Shown here piece by piece: positions 62,639-64,000 of a stretch of 64,000 nt of DNA. Under the pieces are notes generated by a model. That model ran no database searches, was not told where the DNA came from, and saw nothing but the letters and a program-made list of their open reading frames with translations. Within the stretch, counting starts at the first letter, position 1. Each line of letters begins with the position of its first letter. A program made the position numbers and the translations under genes. Source of the DNA: Micropterus salmoides (Eukaryota > Chordata > Actinopteri > Centrarchiformes > Centrarchidae). The DNA is taken from positions 19,788,664-19,852,663 of the forward strand of contig NW_024044459.1 in NCBI RefSeq assembly GCF_014851395.1. Direction: 5' to 3'.

Positions 62639-62984
62639 ACACTACTACTTCAAGCTATTTTTTCTCTTTTCCTTTTGTATGTGTGGAATTGAGGCAGGAG
62701 AAGAATATTCACAATCACAGTGGAATACTTTTCCGCTCATTTTACATCATCTGTGGACCGCTTAAACATTTTTTTCCCTGCAGGTTTTTCCAGACTTACA
62801 TCAACTATATTTCAGCCCAAAGAACACCATTACTATAATGGTAGACATGGTGAAATTTTTATTGAACACATTTGCATCTTTATTCTCAGGTAAAATGCAA
62901 ATCAGGATGCCAGCATGTTTTCCGTCACAACCAAAGGCCTTGGAATGTGCAAGTATGGCATAGCAAAGCCTGTGTATTGTTAGA

Positions 62985-62990
62985 AATAAA
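62985..62990 (+). terminator. fbxl17: candidate distal poly(A) signal AATAAA
   Basis: Canonical hexamer after TTGTTAGA; the downstream TCTTTTCTATTGTG is T/GT-rich. Confidence 0.35.
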
Positions 62991-62999
62991 GATGTTTGC

Positions 63000-64000
63000 C
63001 ACAGGTACCCATGCTTCGATTATCTCTTTTCTATTGTGCACCGTGACACATCAATCGACTTGCATTTCCATTAAGGTACACTTGTGATGTCAAGGTCAGA
63101 CCTATTGTCACAATCATAGGAGCTTCATATCTGAGACAAAGCGGGCAGACATCAGCTTGCTGCCCAGCAAGAAAGCAAAGGTCTCAAAGAGCTAAAAAGC
63201 TTTCACAGTATTGGCCCTTTCAAGTTCCTATTTTACTGTTCAGTATGTTTGTGTTGTTTCATGTCTGGTGATCAAACACTAGAGATAGCATCAAAAAGGA
63301 TGCAAAGGTCTTTGTGTTTATTGTCTCAGCATCTTACTTGCAGAGATAGGTGAGGATAACTTTTATAAATTGGAAACTTACATTTTCCACTTTTTCACGT
63401 CAAAATTGCACTTGGTACAGAGACGCCAACACCCGTGGAATATCCACTTACAAACACTGCAACAACTGCTACCTTTGTGTTTTCTGGGACTGTGTCAGAA
63501 ATGTGCTGTTTCGATACTATGGTGTGTTTTATGGCTGCAATTTGTGGTTTTGTACCAAAGGTTTTCTTTTATTTTCCCCAAAAATGTTCCCTCTTTGGAA
63601 TGGTCCTATATTATAAGCTTCGCAAGGTAGTATTTGTTGCAGGAATTGGCTCTTATGTTGGATTGCAAGAGATTTCGCAGGTGTTTATTATACTGTCCAC
63701 CTCCTGTAGCTGTTTGAACAACAGCTGCCTGAAACTGAGCACAAAATAACAGTTGAAACCTTGTGTCGTATCGTTTTGATTTTCTTTGAAATTTTCTGAA
63801 GGGAGTTGTTGTTTGCGTGACTAAAAATGTTGGAAAAATATGAAATCTTTGTTTTAATTACTTTTGGCATTTTTCTTTTATTAGATAGTGGAAGTGTAGA
63901 TACAGGGAGGAAACATAGGTAGAAATGAAAGAAGGACGTATCGTATGCAACAAATGTCCCCGGCCAGAATCTGCTACAGATATTGCCATTACGTTGGATG
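63000..64000. other. presumed intergenic DNA, nothing recognised
   Basis: Three overlapping + frames at 63350-63749 are chance ORFs rich in Cys/Phe/Trp with no domain. No exon or repeat was identified. Confidence 0.5.

Larger units (their letters stand above)
60870..62660 (+). other. fbxl17: fbxl17 3' untranslated region (approximate end)
   Basis: It begins right after TAG. A CA-rich tract occupies 60881-60920, then unique AT-rich sequence without ORFs of note. The end is set provisionally after the AATAAA at 62633, which is followed within 30-50 bases by T- and GT-rich sequence (TTTTTTCTCTTTTCC, TTTTGTATGTGTGG). Earlier and later signals make other ends possible. Confidence 0.6.

Noticed and set aside
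1..64000. CRISPR arrays, operons, bacterial promoters, phage or plasmid features
   Set aside because: The DNA is vertebrate; regular repeats seen are microsatellites and transposon termini.

Overview
This is vertebrate DNA, almost certainly from a teleost fish and probably a percomorph. It is AT-rich, dominated by introns and dense in (CA/TG)n microsatellites. It carries fish-type repeats: a Neptune-like Penelope element, hAT elements, an L2-type LINE tail, a (GGAT)n-ended LINE tail and a Tc1-type MITE. No bacterial-style gene organisation is present, and nearly all long ORFs are chance ORFs in low-complexity or intronic DNA.

The only host gene I can support is the 3' end of fbxl17 (F-box and leucine-rich repeat protein 17), on the + strand. 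Its penultimate exon is 44755-44897 (47 full codons plus a split Ala codon). Its last coding exon is 60732-60869 (45 codons plus TAG). A 15.8 kb intron separates them. Everything before 44755 is best read as one intron of more than 44.7 kb; I found no other fbxl17 exon in it. After the stop lies a 3'UTR with four AATAAA signals (61849, 62086, 62633, 62985), then about 1 kb of presumed intergenic DNA.

Layout: 1-15 kb, intron with old repeats and one TTAA-flanked TIR element (7672-8323). 15.4-31 kb, a transposon-rich block: a 5'-truncated Neptune/Penelope copy with near-perfect inverted arms and a 13 bp target duplication (15426-16247); a hAT element with a perfect 8 bp duplication (17845-19448); a second hAT (21027-22751) with an L2-type fragment nested inside; a LINE tail (24488-24622); and a TIR element inserted into an older repeat (28576-29397). 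31-44.7 kb, microsatellites, pyrimidine tracts and a Tc1-type MITE. 44.9-60.7 kb, the last intron, nearly free of recognisable transposons and containing several stretches that look like conserved non-coding (enhancer) DNA.

The two exons together encode the last leucine-rich repeats and C-terminal tail of the substrate-recognition subunit of an SCF ubiquitin ligase. The point most worth following up is that the terminal-exon splice acceptor is built on a (GT)8 repeat, with a complementary CA-rich tract just past the stop codon. I did not find a convincing undescribed gene system.
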